DNA of 7,840 bases from Alcaligenaceae bacterium (lineage in GTDB: Bacteria > Pseudomonadota > Gammaproteobacteria > Burkholderiales > Burkholderiaceae). Below, in pieces: positions 1 through 7,178 of the stretch. The stretch covers positions 1-7,840 of the forward strand of contig CANFEI010000038.1 of assembly GCA_947445495.1 (NCBI GenBank), in the 5' to 3' direction. Under the pieces are notes generated by a model. That model was not told where the DNA came from, ran no database searches, and saw nothing but the letters and a program-made list of their open reading frames with translations. Position numbers and translations under genes: made by a program. The first letter of the stretch is position 1; each line of letters starts with the position of its first letter.

Positions 1-192
1 GAAGAGGGCGACGAAGCGCAGGTCGATTGCGCGGCTGCCACCATCACCAACTTGCGCACCGGCGTGAAGCTGAGCGGCTCGCCGTGGCCTGAACTGATGC
101 AGAGTTGCATGCGGGCGGGCGGGCTGGTGGAGCAGTTGGAGGCCGCCGGTATGCTGCATCCGGTGGGCTGGAGCCCGACACCTACGGCTTGA
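1..192 (+). CDS. LeuD-type 3-isopropylmalate dehydratase small subunit, C-terminal fragment (5' end outside window)
   Basis: The plus strand is open from base 1 and gives 63 residues ending in TGA at 190-192. The fragment has the pattern of the C-terminus of the small (swivel-domain) subunit of isopropylmalate dehydratases: a GDE..VD strand, then an ITNLRTG turn, a P.PELM segment and a RAGGLVE helix near the end. In LeuCD this subunit completes the iron-sulfur active site that isomerises 2- to 3-isopropylmalate in leucine synthesis. Related small subunits serve other hydro-lyases, and the catalytic part is outside the window, so the exact substrate is open. GC is about 68%, well above the genes beyond the tRNA (about 55%), which may mean a different origin. 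The gene faces the tRNA and rib genes convergently. Family assignment rests on recognised motifs, not on an alignment. Confidence 0.62.
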   Translation, partial: EEGDEAQVDCAAATITNLRTGVKLSGSPWPELMQSCMRAGGLVEQLEAAGMLHPVGWSPTPTA

Positions 193-525
193 TTCAGCGC
201 GGGCGAGCAGGGACGATTACCATCGCACCTCAATTGATGCCACAGTGAACAGATTTAAAAAGTTGCTCTGACTGACTCGAAACTTAAATTTTCACGAGAT
301 TTCAGTAACTGTTTTACGGCCCGCCTGAGGTGCTGAAATCGACAAGGGGTGGGGTAGTGGACTGGCCCCAATCAACAGCGACTAAGTGCGACCGGTCCGT
401 ATACTGCAAGCAACCAGCCGTCGTGTCGAATTCCACTTGACTTGAATCAAGCGAACATTCTTGGGTATGCTTTTGGGTATGTAGGAATAAAAATCACCCC
501 AAGAGGCTGATAATAATTGACTTAC
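193..525. other. Gene-free spacer between the LeuD-type gene and the 3' end of tRNA-Ser; possible integration junction
   Basis: I see no credible gene on either strand here: ATG-started frames close within a few codons and the longest open stretches have no start or recognisable motif. GC is about 46% by hand count, lower than both sides. The part next to the tRNA holds a twice-repeated TTGGGTATG and a small inverted repeat, CTTGA/TCAAG, at 436-451. Downstream of the tRNA 3' end (minus strand, about 510 to 486) is a weak CC..GG hairpin followed by ATTTTTATT, which could end tRNA transcription, but the stem is too poor to call. Sites just past a tRNA 3' end are typical targets of tyrosine recombinases, so this may be a scar or the edge of an island. 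No integrase and no second copy of the tRNA 3' end are seen in the window. Confidence 0.5.
461..481. repeat. Two direct copies of TTGGGTATG, 12 bases apart
   Basis: TTGGGTATG occurs exactly at 461-469 and again at 473-481, separated by CTT. The pair lies 45 bases beyond the CCA end of tRNA-Ser. Short tandem sites of this kind near a tRNA 3' end can be recombinase arm or directionality-factor sites, but that reading is inference; the repeat itself is certain. Confidence 0.6.
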
Positions 526-616
526 TGGCGGACAGAGGGGGATTCGAACCCCCGATACGCTTTGAACGTATACACGCTTTCCAGGCGTGCGCCTTCAACC
601 GCTCGGCCACCTGTCC
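526..616 (-). tRNA. tRNA-Ser (anticodon GGA)
   Basis: Read on the minus strand this is a 91-base class II tRNA. It has a 7-bp acceptor stem GGACAGG/TCTGTCC with one G-U pair, a D arm with GGCCGAGCGG, and an anticodon arm CACGC-CTGGAAA-GCGTG with GGA at 580-582. A long variable arm built on ATACG/CGTAT is typical of serine tRNAs. The T arm is GGGGGTTCGAATCCCCC, the discriminator base is G, and the CCA end (526-528) is encoded. It decodes UCC and UCU. It lies 44 bases downstream of ribE on the same strand and may be read from its own weak promoter or by read-through. Its 3' end borders the composition break described for 193-525. Confidence 0.98.
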
Positions 617-660
617 GCTGTGTCATTTCTAAAGAAAAACGACAGCCCGCTATTCTAACA

Positions 661-1278
661 TTACCGATCGAGCGACAGCATCCGCTGGACGTACCGGGCA
701 ATCGTGTCGACCTCAAGGTTTACTTTTTGCCCAGGAACAAGGTATTTCAGTGTCGTCACCGAGATCGTGTGGGGGATCAGGTTGATACTGAATTGGCAGC
801 CTTGGGGAACATCTTCCACCCGATTCACCGTCAGGCTCACGCCGTTTACTGTAATTGAACCCTTGTAGGCCAGAAAAGCCGCCAACTCTCTCGGGGCCTG
901 AACGAGTAGCTCCCACGACTCACCTACGGGTTCAAACTTAACGACCTCGCCTACCCCATCAACGTGGCCCGAGACGATGTGCCCACCGATTTGATCGCCG
1001 ACCCGCAGGGATTTTTCGAGGTTAACTTCCCCCTCTTTATCCAAACCCATGGTCAAGCGCAAACTTTCGCGCGATACATCCACGGCAAAACCGTCAGCGT
1101 GTTTGGACACAACCGTCATGCATGCACCCTGGATCGCGATGGAATCACCTAGACCAACATCGTTCAAGTCCAAACCACCTGCGTGAATCGTCAGATGGAC
1201 GCCCGCATACGCGTGGCCACCAGCGAGCGGCTCAATTTTTTGGATGCGACCAACAGCCGCGACAATTCCGGTAAACAT
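661..1278 (-). CDS. ribE: Riboflavin synthase, alpha chain
   Basis: This cytoplasmic enzyme catalyses the last step of riboflavin synthesis: two molecules of 6,7-dimethyl-8-ribityllumazine dismutate to riboflavin and the pyrimidinedione. At 205 residues it has normal length and the family's two tandem lumazine-binding barrels. The first barrel starts with the hallmark MFTGIV and carries GACMTV at 51-56, with Cys53 matching the conserved active-site cysteine; most relatives have GVCLTV, a mild variation. GGHIVSGHVDG at 98-108 links to the second barrel, which has KGSITVNGVSLTV at 139-151 with the conserved serine at 148. The C-terminal helix (about 187-201) is the trimer-forming segment in known structures. 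Its ATG directly follows the ribD stop, with an AAGG site at 1287-1290 inside ribD, so translation is probably coupled. The same gene is called ribC in E. coli. Identification is secure. Confidence 0.96.
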   Translation of the reverse strand: MFTGIVAAVGRIQKIEPLAGGHAYAGVHLTIHAGGLDLNDVGLGDSIAIQGACMTVVSKHADGFAVDVSRESLRLTMGLDKEGEVNLEKSLRVGDQIGGHIVSGHVDGVGEVVKFEPVGESWELLVQAPRELAAFLAYKGSITVNGVSLTVNRVEDVPQGCQFSINLIPHTISVTTLKYLVPGQKVNLEVDTIARYVQRMLSLDR

Positions 1279-2481
1279 TCAAAGCGCCTTATCTACGCCG
1301 GGTTGCGTCAAGTGTATATTTTGCATTAATTCTTGCCAATGCGACGCCAGACGCGCACGCAACCGGACATCCGCACCAAGTTGTGTGATATCCGTAAATT
1401 CAAACCGCTGCACACCGTCGAGTTTCGTCAGCGCGGGCAACTGCGCCATACTCAAGCCTTCTCCAAGCAATACGGGCGCCATGTAGACGAGTAGTTCATC
1501 GACACAATCGGCTGACAACAACGCGCCGTTCAAGCCTGAACCGGCTTCAACATGGACTTCGTTGGTATCGTGCTCAGCCAACCAGCGCATCATCGCGCGC
1601 ATGTCGATACGGCGACGTGCCTGCCCGGGCGTCGCCGGTGTGTCTTCGGGAACATTCACTACAACAATACCGCGGTCGGCAAAGCGCGCCGCTTTCTCGG
1701 CGTTCTGATCTCCGGTAAACACAATCACACCTTCCCCGTCTAAGACGGCGGCGTCATCATTAATTTCAAACCCGGGATCAATCACAGCGCGACGCGGTTG
1801 ACGCGGCGTCACTACGTGACGAACATTCATGCGTGGGTTATCTGCCCTCACGGTGCCGATGCCCGTCAACACGACACAGCTGCGCGCACGCCAGTGGTGG
1901 CCATCTGCGCGCGCTTCAGGACCCGTAATCCATTGCGACACACCGTTCGTCAAACCAGTTTTGCCATCCAGCGATGCGGCGATTTTCATCCACACATAAG
2001 GCAAGCCACGTGTCATACGCGACACAAAACCTGGGTTGATTGCCAAGGCATCGTCGGCACAAATGCCAACATCCACAACAATCCCTGCATCGCGCAGACG
2101 ACGCATGCCGCGACCGGCTACGCTTGGATTCGGATCAAAATGTGCGAACACTACGCGCGCGGGTCGTGCCGCAACAATGGCATCGACACAAGGAGGCGTG
2201 CGGCCATGATGGCTGCACGGCTCGAGTGTGATGTACATCGTCGCACCACTTGCATCATTACCACGAGCAACCATGTCATGTAACGCCATGACCTCAGCGT
2301 GATGGCTGCCCACACGCTGCGTGGCACCGGCACCGATGACTTTCGCGTCACGCACGAGCACACAACCCACGCGCGGATTGGGTGATGGCACATACAGGGC
2401 GCCTTGCGCCAACACTAACGCCTGACGCATAAAAAATACGTCTTGATCAAGATTGCGTAGCGACGAAGAATGTGCGTTCAC
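1279..2481 (-). CDS. ribD: Bifunctional diaminohydroxyphosphoribosylaminopyrimidine deaminase / 5-amino-6-(5-phosphoribosylamino)uracil reductase
   Basis: RibD performs the second and third steps of riboflavin synthesis: a zinc-dependent deamination of the pyrimidine made by GTP cyclohydrolase II, then NADPH-dependent reduction of the ribose. The deaminase domain covers about residues 12-150, with PNPRVGC at 34-40, HAE at 61-63 (zinc ligand His61, proton shuttle Glu63) and the zinc motif PCSHHGRTPPC at 88-98. The reductase domain follows from about 160, with KIAASLDGKT at 166-175, GIGTVRADNP at 207-216 and HVEAGSGLNGALL at 310-322. The chain is 400 residues, slightly long; the last 20 or so extend past the usual end. 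The start chosen is GTG at 2479-2481, five bases after the nrdR stop and about ten bases after AAGGG. An internal ATG at residue 18 would still keep the whole deaminase core and cannot be excluded. It forms an operon with nrdR and ribE. Confidence 0.95.
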   Translation of the reverse strand: MNAHSSSLRNLDQDVFFMRQALVLAQGALYVPSPNPRVGCVLVRDAKVIGAGATQRVGSHHAEVMALHDMVARGNDASGATMYITLEPCSHHGRTPPCVDAIVAARPARVVFAHFDPNPSVAGRGMRRLRDAGIVVDVGICADDALAINPGFVSRMTRGLPYVWMKIAASLDGKTGLTNGVSQWITGPEARADGHHWRARSCVVLTGIGTVRADNPRMNVRHVVTPRQPRRAVIDPGFEINDDAAVLDGEGVIVFTGDQNAEKAARFADRGIVVVNVPEDTPATPGQARRRIDMRAMMRWLAEHDTNEVHVEAGSGLNGALLSADCVDELLVYMAPVLLGEGLSMAQLPALTKLDGVQRFEFTDITQLGADVRLRARLASHWQELMQNIHLTQPGVDKAL

Positions 2482-2486
2482 GGAGA

Positions 2487-2957
2487 TTAGCCCTTGCGCT
2501 GCGTCGGTGGGCCCTGCATTTCGCGGATCGCTTCGACAAACTCGCCGATATCTTCAAAACTTTTGTAGACAGACGCAAACCGGACGTAGGCGACTTTGTC
2601 GAGTTTCTTTAATTCAGCCATGACAAGACCACCTAAATATTCGGTCGTGATTTCTCGCTGACCGGAGGTAAGAAGCTTGTCTTCAATCCGCATCACGACC
2701 GCATCAACTTCTTCTGTGCTAACAGGTCTCTTACGCAAAGCCAACGATAAGCTCGCACGTAATTTAGCTGCCTCGTATTCATTGCGACTACCGTTGCGTT
2801 TGACGATGGCTGGCATCGCCAGCTCGGCGCGCTCATAGGTCGTAAACCGACGATCACAAGAAGTGCAACGCCTGCGACGACGAATAAAGTCACCCTCGTC
2901 TGCCCCGCGAGAGTCAACCACCTGTGTATCAGGATGCCCGCAAAAGGGACACTTCAT
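2487..2957 (-). CDS. nrdR: Transcriptional repressor NrdR (ribonucleotide reductase regulator)
   Basis: NrdR is a nucleotide-sensing repressor that binds paired NrdR boxes upstream of ribonucleotide reductase operons when dATP/ATP is bound. The 156-residue chain has the standard architecture. An N-terminal zinc ribbon uses Cys3, Cys6, Cys31 and Cys34 ([10 protein letters not shown] and [14 protein letters not shown]), and an ATP-cone domain from about 49 to 139 begins with [13 protein letters not shown]. The Arg-rich stretch at 26-30 belongs to the DNA-binding ribbon. A clear AAGG site at 2964-2967 sits 6 bases before the ATG. The gene lies between glyA and ribD, a common order in betaproteobacteria. 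No nrd genes are in the window and I found no NrdR-box pair, so its targets lie elsewhere. Confidence 0.97.
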   Translation of the reverse strand: MKCPFCGHPDTQVVDSRGADEGDFIRRRRRCTSCDRRFTTYERAELAMPAIVKRNGSRNEYEAAKLRASLSLALRKRPVSTEEVDAVVMRIEDKLLTSGQREITTEYLGGLVMAELKKLDKVAYVRFASVYKSFEDIGEFVEAIREMQGPPTQRKG

Positions 2958-2982
2958 GGATCGCCTTGATTAAATAACTGCG

Positions 2983-3005
2983 TGGGCGACAGCCTGCGTC
3001 GCCCA
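2983..3005 (-). other. Perfect 8-bp hairpin between glyA and nrdR
   Basis: TGGGCGAC (2983-2990) and GTCGCCCA (2998-3005) form a perfect 8-bp GC-rich stem with a 7-base loop, 5 bases after the glyA stop. No run of T follows it on the minus strand (CGCAGTTATTT), so it is not a standard intrinsic terminator. It could protect the 3' end of a processed glyA message or lower expression of nrdR-ribDE. The structure is seen; the function is inference. Confidence 0.6.
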
Positions 3006-3009
3006 ACGC

Positions 3010-4254
3010 TTAACGATAGACCGGAAAGGATGCTGTCAACGCATTCACACGCTCACGCACCGAGGCGATGTTTGCTTCGTCGCGTGGCTTATCCAAGACA
3101 TCCGCAATCAGATTGCCAGTGAGTTCGGCCTCTGCTTCGTTAAAACCACGTGTCGTCATGGCTGGGGTACCCAAACGCACACCGCTTGTGACAAAAGGCT
3201 TTTCAGGGTCATTCGGGATGCTGTTCTTGTTTACGGTGATGTGCGCCTGACCAAGTACGGCTTCAGCTTCTTTGCCAGTGATCCCTTTGGAGCGCAGGTC
3301 CACCAGCATGACATGGCTTTCGGTACGACCGGACACAATGCGCAGGCCACGCTTGACCAATGTCTGCGCCATCACCTGTGCATTTTTAACAACCTGTGCG
3401 GCGTAGGCCTTGAACTCTGGCGTTGCCGCTTCGCGGAACGCAACCGCTTTTGCGGCAATGACATGCATCAAAGGACCGCCCTGAATACCAGGGAAGATCG
3501 CCGAGTTGATTGCCTTTTCGTGCTCGGCTTTCATCATGATGACACCACCGCGCGGCCCACGCAGAGACTTGTGCGTTGTGGACGTGACGAAGTCTGCATA
3601 CGGGACGGGGTTGGGATAGGCACCGCCCGCAACCAGGCCGGAGTAGTGTGCAACGTCCACCAACAACAGCGCGCCATTTTCTTTGGCGATGCGAGCCAAG
3701 CGCTCAAAATCAATATGCAAAGAGTAGGCCGACGCCCCAGCCACAATCATCTTAGGCTTTTGCGCTTTGGCCAATTGCTCGACTTTGTCATAATCAAGAA
3801 CTTCATTCGCATCCAGGCCGTACTGGTGGAAGTTGTAGAGCTTGCCTGATGCGTTAACCGAGGCACCGTGGGTCAAGTGACCGCCTTCAGCGAGGCTCAT
3901 CCCCAAGACAGAATCACCCGGCTTGAGAAAGGCCAGGTAAACCGCCTGGTTCGCTTGCGAGCCAGAGTTTGGTTGCACGTTAGCCGCTTCGGCACCAAAG
4001 AGAACTTTCAAGCGATCGATCGCAAGCTGCTCAACAATGTCGACATACTCGCAACCACCGTAATAACGCTTGCCTGGATAGCCTTCGGCGTACTTGTTCG
4101 TCATCTGTGTGCCCTGAGCCTGCATGACGGCTGGGCTAGCGTAGTTCTCAGACGCGATCAGCTCAATGTGCTGCTCTTGGCGCTTATCTTCTTTTTGGAT
4201 GGCTGCCCAAACATCGGGGTCTACACGATCAAGGGTAAGTTTGCGGTCAAACAT
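3010..4254 (-). CDS. glyA: Serine hydroxymethyltransferase
   Basis: GlyA is a cytoplasmic PLP enzyme that interconverts serine plus tetrahydrofolate with glycine plus 5,10-methylene-tetrahydrofolate, the main source of one-carbon units for purines, thymidylate and methionine. The 414 residues match the bacterial family end to end. ELIASENY (31-38) and the [13 protein letters not shown] segment (55-67) line the substrate site. Asp200 and His203 ([10 protein letters not shown]) contact PLP, Lys229 in [13 protein letters not shown] is the Schiff-base lysine, and Arg360 in [14 protein letters not shown] should bind the substrate carboxylate. Start ATG 4252-4254 is preceded by AGGA (4261-4264) at 6 bases. 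It follows tyrS by 73 bases and precedes nrdR by 52. Upstream of the AGGA site lies an exact 11-bp tandem duplication. I see no glycine riboswitch; the gap is too short for one. Confidence 0.98.
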   Translation of the reverse strand: MFDRKLTLDRVDPDVWAAIQKEDKRQEQHIELIASENYASPAVMQAQGTQMTNKYAEGYPGKRYYGGCEYVDIVEQLAIDRLKVLFGAEAANVQPNSGSQANQAVYLAFLKPGDSVLGMSLAEGGHLTHGASVNASGKLYNFHQYGLDANEVLDYDKVEQLAKAQKPKMIVAGASAYSLHIDFERLARIAKENGALLLVDVAHYSGLVAGGAYPNPVPYADFVTSTTHKSLRGPRGGVIMMKAEHEKAINSAIFPGIQGGPLMHVIAAKAVAFREAATPEFKAYAAQVVKNAQVMAQTLVKRGLRIVSGRTESHVMLVDLRSKGITGKEAEAVLGQAHITVNKNSIPNDPEKPFVTSGVRLGTPAMTTRGFNEAEAELTGNLIADVLDKPRDEANIASVRERVNALTASFPVYR

Positions 4255-4260
4255 AGGAAA

Positions 4261-4264
4261 TCCT
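4261..4264 (-). promoter_or_regulatory. Ribosome binding site of glyA (AGGA)
   Basis: Minus-strand AGGA lies 6 bases before the glyA ATG and directly beside the 11-bp tandem repeat, so changes in repeat number would alter the sequence just upstream of the site without moving the site itself. Confidence 0.65.
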
Positions 4265-4266
4265 GA

Positions 4267-4288
4267 CGAAATAATGGCGAAATAATGG
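4267..4288. repeat. Exact tandem duplication of an 11-bp unit (CGAAATAATGG) in the glyA leader
   Basis: CGAAATAATGG is present twice head to tail at 4267-4277 and 4278-4288; on the transcribed strand it reads CCATTATTTCG twice. It starts two bases upstream of the glyA AGGA site. The unit is AT-rich and could lie in a promoter spacer or in the untranslated leader. The repeat is certain; any regulatory effect is inference. Confidence 0.75.
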
Positions 4289-4327
4289 TTAGTGCTAGTG
4301 TACTGCGCCCTGAGAGGGGCATTCCCT

Positions 4328-5563
4328 TTAGGCCGCTGGGGTGATGGTCACGCGAGCAAACTTACGCTTGCCAACTTGAACGACATAGGTCCCGGCTGCA
4401 AGCTGAAGGGCTTTGTCTTCGATTCGGTCACCATCAATGCGGACGCCGCCTTGCTCAATATTGCGCTGAGCCTCCGCACCCGAGGCCACCAACCCGGCCT
4501 CACGCAACAATTTCAGCACCCCAACTGGAGCACCAGCGATGGTGACTTCAGGAATATTGTCTGGAATGGCACCGTCGCGAAAGCGCGCCTCAAACGCAGC
4601 TAAGGCGGCCTCCGCTTCCTGCTGAGAGTGAAACCGAGCAACGATTTCTTGCGCGAGGGCCACTTTAGCGTCCCGGGGGTTGCGCCCTGCTTCAGTTTCT
4701 TGTCGCAGCGCAGCGATGTCTTCGAGGCTGCGGAATGACAGGAGTTCGAAATACTTCCACATCAAGGTGTCAGAGATCGACATGATCTTGCCAAACATAG
4801 ATTCGGGAGCCTCCCCGATACCGATGTAGTTATTCTTGGACTTTGACATTTTTTCAACGCCGTCAGTCCCTTCTAACAAGGGCATCGTCAAGATGCACTG
4901 CGGCTCTTGTCCGTATTCTTTTTGTAATTCACGGCCCACGAGCAGATTGAACTTCTGATCGGTGCCGCCCAGCTCGAGGTCTGCCTTAAGTGCCACCGAG
5001 TCGTAGCCCTGCATCAGAGGGTACAAGAACTCGTGCACCGAAATTGGAACGCCAGATTTAAACCGCTTGGTGAAATCGTCGCGCTCCATCATCCTTGCGA
5101 CGGTGTAGCGTGAAGCCAGTTGAATCATCCCACGGGCGCCGAGGGGATCGCACCACTCCGAGTTATAGCGAATCTCGGTACGCGCGGGATCCAGCACCAA
5201 GCTTGCTTGGGCGTAGTAGGTCTTGGCGTTTGCTTCAATTTGTTCGCGTGTGAGCGGAGGGCGCGTGCTGTTACGCCCAGACGGATCACCGATCATGGAC
5301 GTAAAGTCACCAATCAAAAAGATCACTGTATGACCGAGATCTTGAAGCTGGCGCATCTTATTGAGGACGACCGTATGACCAAGGTGAATATCCGGTGCGG
5401 TAGGGTCCAGTCCAAGCTTGACACGCAAAGGCACACCTGTCGCATGGCTACGGGCCAGCTTTTGAGCGAATTCGGTTTTAACCAAAAGCTCTTCACAGCC
5501 GCGTTCGACTATCCGTAAGTTAGACTCAATTGCAGGTGTAATAGGATATTTTATCGTAGACAT
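4328..5563 (-). CDS. tyrS: Tyrosyl-tRNA synthetase
   Basis: This class I aminoacyl-tRNA synthetase charges tRNA-Tyr. It has the HIGH signature as HLGH (60-63, in [14 protein letters not shown]), tyrosine/tRNA pocket motifs [12 protein letters not shown] (181-192) and GGTDQKFN (199-206), the KMSKS loop exactly as KMSKS (238-242), and a C-terminal S4-type RNA-binding domain (about 345-411). An intact KMSKS marks the second bacterial TyrRS type; the E. coli type has a KFGKT-like loop. I chose ATG 5561-5563 (411 residues, MSTIKYP...). The frame is open to another ATG at 5633-5635, but the 24 extra residues look like translated leader and a good promoter is predicted to begin transcription at about that codon. 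The ribosome site before 5563 is weak. It is divergent from the M23 gene and 73 bases upstream of glyA, perhaps partly co-transcribed with it. Confidence 0.96.
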   Translation of the reverse strand: MSTIKYPITPAIESNLRIVERGCEELLVKTEFAQKLARSHATGVPLRVKLGLDPTAPDIHLGHTVVLNKMRQLQDLGHTVIFLIGDFTSMIGDPSGRNSTRPPLTREQIEANAKTYYAQASLVLDPARTEIRYNSEWCDPLGARGMIQLASRYTVARMMERDDFTKRFKSGVPISVHEFLYPLMQGYDSVALKADLELGGTDQKFNLLVGRELQKEYGQEPQCILTMPLLEGTDGVEKMSKSKNNYIGIGEAPESMFGKIMSISDTLMWKYFELLSFRSLEDIAALRQETEAGRNPRDAKVALAQEIVARFHSQQEAEAALAAFEARFRDGAIPDNIPEVTIAGAPVGVLKLLREAGLVASGAEAQRNIEQGGVRIDGDRIEDKALQLAAGTYVVQVGKRKFARVTITPAA

Positions 5564-5637
5564 AACAGAAGTAAGCGTAAAAATGCACTCTAAAACAGAA
5601 AAAAATGTGTCCGGCCTGCTTAAATCGGCTAACATTC

Positions 5638-5665
5638 TTTATAGATAAGCCGACATCATACGCAA
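5638..5665 (-). promoter_or_regulatory. Predicted sigma-70 promoter of tyrS
   Basis: On the minus strand TTGCGT (5660-5665) and TATAAA (5638-5643) are 16 bases apart. The -10 matches 5 of 6 consensus bases and the -35 matches 3 of 6. Transcription would begin near 5631, leaving a leader of about 68 bases before the tyrS ATG at 5563. Judged by eye only. Confidence 0.45.
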
Positions 5666-5679
5666 ACTAGCGGTTAGCC

Positions 5680-5711
5680 GCCATGCGAAGCGCGTTGGCT
5701 TTCATTTTTTT
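5680..5711 (+). terminator. Terminator-like hairpin plus T-rich tract in the leader of the M23 gene
   Basis: On the plus strand GCCATGCG (5680-5687) pairs with CGCG-T-TGGC (5691-5699), giving 8 pairs including one T-G, with one bulged T and a 3-base AAG loop. TTTCATTTTTTT follows at 5700-5711. The shape fits an intrinsic terminator or attenuator. It lies only 20 bases before the M23 start codon, with no plus-strand gene immediately upstream. It acts only if transcription starts before 5680; otherwise it may be incidental. Confidence 0.4.
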
Positions 5712-5730
5712 ACTTCAGGATTTGCGCTAG

Positions 5731-7170
5731 ATGCATTCAGTTTCAGATACCGCCTTGCAGGGGATCCCCTCGGCAACAGACCAGACCGCAGCGCCCACTA
5801 CCGAGCGGCGTTCGAGTCTTGTCCCTGGCGTAATCATCAGTCTGGTGCTGCTGGCTGGCTTGGCTGCCGTTGCGCTAGGTGTCGTACATCCGCCTCAAAC
5901 CGAACGAACCGACCTCATTGAACAGCCAGTCCCTGAACAACGACTGGTGCAGAATGTGGTGCCTTTTCCGCTCCCATCCGACCCGACTCCGGCCGAGCAC
6001 ACCGTCACCGAAACTCCCTATATTACCGAGACGCGGATACGAGCCGGGGATACTCTGGCCTCGGTGCTCAAGCGTGTGGATGTTACTAGCGCCGATTTAC
6101 TGAATTTTTTAGCGCGCGAACCTAAAGCACGCTCTATCTACAAGTTATTTGCTGGCCGTACCGTGCAAGCCGCGTCGGACCACAATGGCAACCTACTTTG
6201 GGTCCGCTACATCTATAGTCCAAACAATGAAATCAACGGCAAGGGCATCGCCAAAACACTTCAAATCTCGACGACCGAGTCGGGCTTCAAGGCGGAAGAG
6301 CTCGAACTGCCACTAGAGTCACACACGGAAGTAGCCGTTGGCACGATTCGTAGCTCCTTGTTTGCCGCAACCGATATCGCTGGGATTCCGGATGGAATCA
6401 CCTCGCAGATGGCCGAAGTCCTAAGCAGCAAGGTCGACTTCCTGCGAGGCTTGCGCCCAGGGGATCAATTTCGCGTGGTCTACGAAACACGGAGCATCGG
6501 TGGTCGGATGGCAGGCGCCGGTCGGGTCTTGGCGCTTGACTTCGTAAACGGTGGTAAATCCTATAGCGCCGTATGGTTTAGCCCGGATGGCGAAACCGGC
6601 AGCTACTACAACCTTGAGGGCGAGAGCCTGCGGGGTGCTTTTTTACGCAACTCATTGAAATTTTCTCGCGTGAGCTCGACATTCGGGATGCGTACGATTC
6701 GCGGTGCACAAGCTTGGTCGGGCTTTCATCCCGGCGTTGATTATGCAGCCCCCATGGGCACCCCTATCCACGCGACAGCGGATGGCACCGTAGATTTTGT
6801 TGGTTGGCGCGACGGCTATGGCAACACAATCGTTTTACGTCACCACAGCAAAATCACGACACTCTATGCGCACCAAAGTCGCTTCGCCGATGGCATCAAA
6901 GCCGGATCCAAGGTTTCTCAAGGACAGCTGATCGGTTACGTTGGCTCGACCGGCTGGTCAACCGGACCGCACTTGCACTATGAGTTCCGTGTCGCGGACA
7001 AACCCATCGATCCACTGCAGGCAACCGCCAATATGCCGGTATCCAAGCCGCTTGAGCCGGAGCACCGTGCGCTATTCGCCCAGATCATTGCTCCGTATCA
7101 ACAGCAGCTGCAGGTGCTTGCCAAGTATCAAGAGGCGACCCCAGAAAGCAGCAACGTCGCCAGTCGTTAA
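5731..7170 (+). CDS. Membrane-anchored M23-family murein DD-endopeptidase (MepM-like)
   Basis: This is a cell-envelope zinc endopeptidase predicted to cut peptide crosslinks in peptidoglycan and so allow wall growth. The 479 residues begin with a short cytoplasmic segment and a single transmembrane helix at about 31-51 (VPGVIISLVLLAGLAAVALG), then a Pro-rich linker. An OapA/LysM-like domain starts around 97 (TRIRAGDTLASVLKRVDV), followed by a middle domain of the MepM type to about 300. The C-terminal lysostaphin-like M23 domain (about 315-430) is complete: HPGVD gives zinc ligands His333 and Asp337, YAH gives His381, and GPHLHYE gives His414 and zinc ligand His416. All catalytic residues are present, so it should be active, unlike EnvC-type activators. 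Start ATG 5731 follows AGGA (5717-5720) by 10 bases. anmK follows after 8 bases, a pairing also found in Pseudomonas next to tyrS. Confidence 0.93.
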   Translation: MHSVSDTALQGIPSATDQTAAPTTERRSSLVPGVIISLVLLAGLAAVALGVVHPPQTERTDLIEQPVPEQRLVQNVVPFPLPSDPTPAEHTVTETPYITETRIRAGDTLASVLKRVDVTSADLLNFLAREPKARSIYKLFAGRTVQAASDHNGNLLWVRYIYSPNNEINGKGIAKTLQISTTESGFKAEELELPLESHTEVAVGTIRSSLFAATDIAGIPDGITSQMAEVLSSKVDFLRGLRPGDQFRVVYETRSIGGRMAGAGRVLALDFVNGGKSYSAVWFSPDGETGSYYNLEGESLRGAFLRNSLKFSRVSSTFGMRTIRGAQAWSGFHPGVDYAAPMGTPIHATADGTVDFVGWRDGYGNTIVLRHHSKITTLYAHQSRFADGIKAGSKVSQGQLIGYVGSTGWSTGPHLHYEFRVADKPIDPLQATANMPVSKPLEPEHRALFAQIIAPYQQQLQVLAKYQEATPESSNVASR

Positions 7171-7178
7171 GCTCCACG

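Noticed and set aside
193..460. Possible broken gene on the minus strand (about 36 open codons with Arg/Lys-rich sequence ending near 255)
   Set aside because: No start codon, no recognisable motif, and too short to separate from chance.
617..660. Candidate tRNA promoter with TAGAAT (minus strand, 652-657) or TAGAAA (626-631)
   Set aside because: Neither hexamer has a convincing -35 at 16-18 bases, so I did not list it.
517..858. Open frame of 113 codons on the plus strand
   Set aside because: It runs through the tRNA-Ser gene and the antisense of ribE, so it cannot be a normal protein gene.
1798..2283. Open frame of 161 codons on the plus strand opposite ribD
   Set aside because: It lies wholly antisense to ribD, has no recognisable motif and an odd His/Arg/Cys-rich composition typical of a shadow frame.
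3241..3849. Open frame of 202 codons on the plus strand opposite glyA
   Set aside because: Antisense to a well-conserved glyA region with no family resemblance; a by-product of codon usage.
4307..4320. Short hairpin GCCC..GGGC after tyrS as a terminator
   Set aside because: Stem of only 4-5 pairs and no T-run on the minus strand; termination between tyrS and glyA is not supported.
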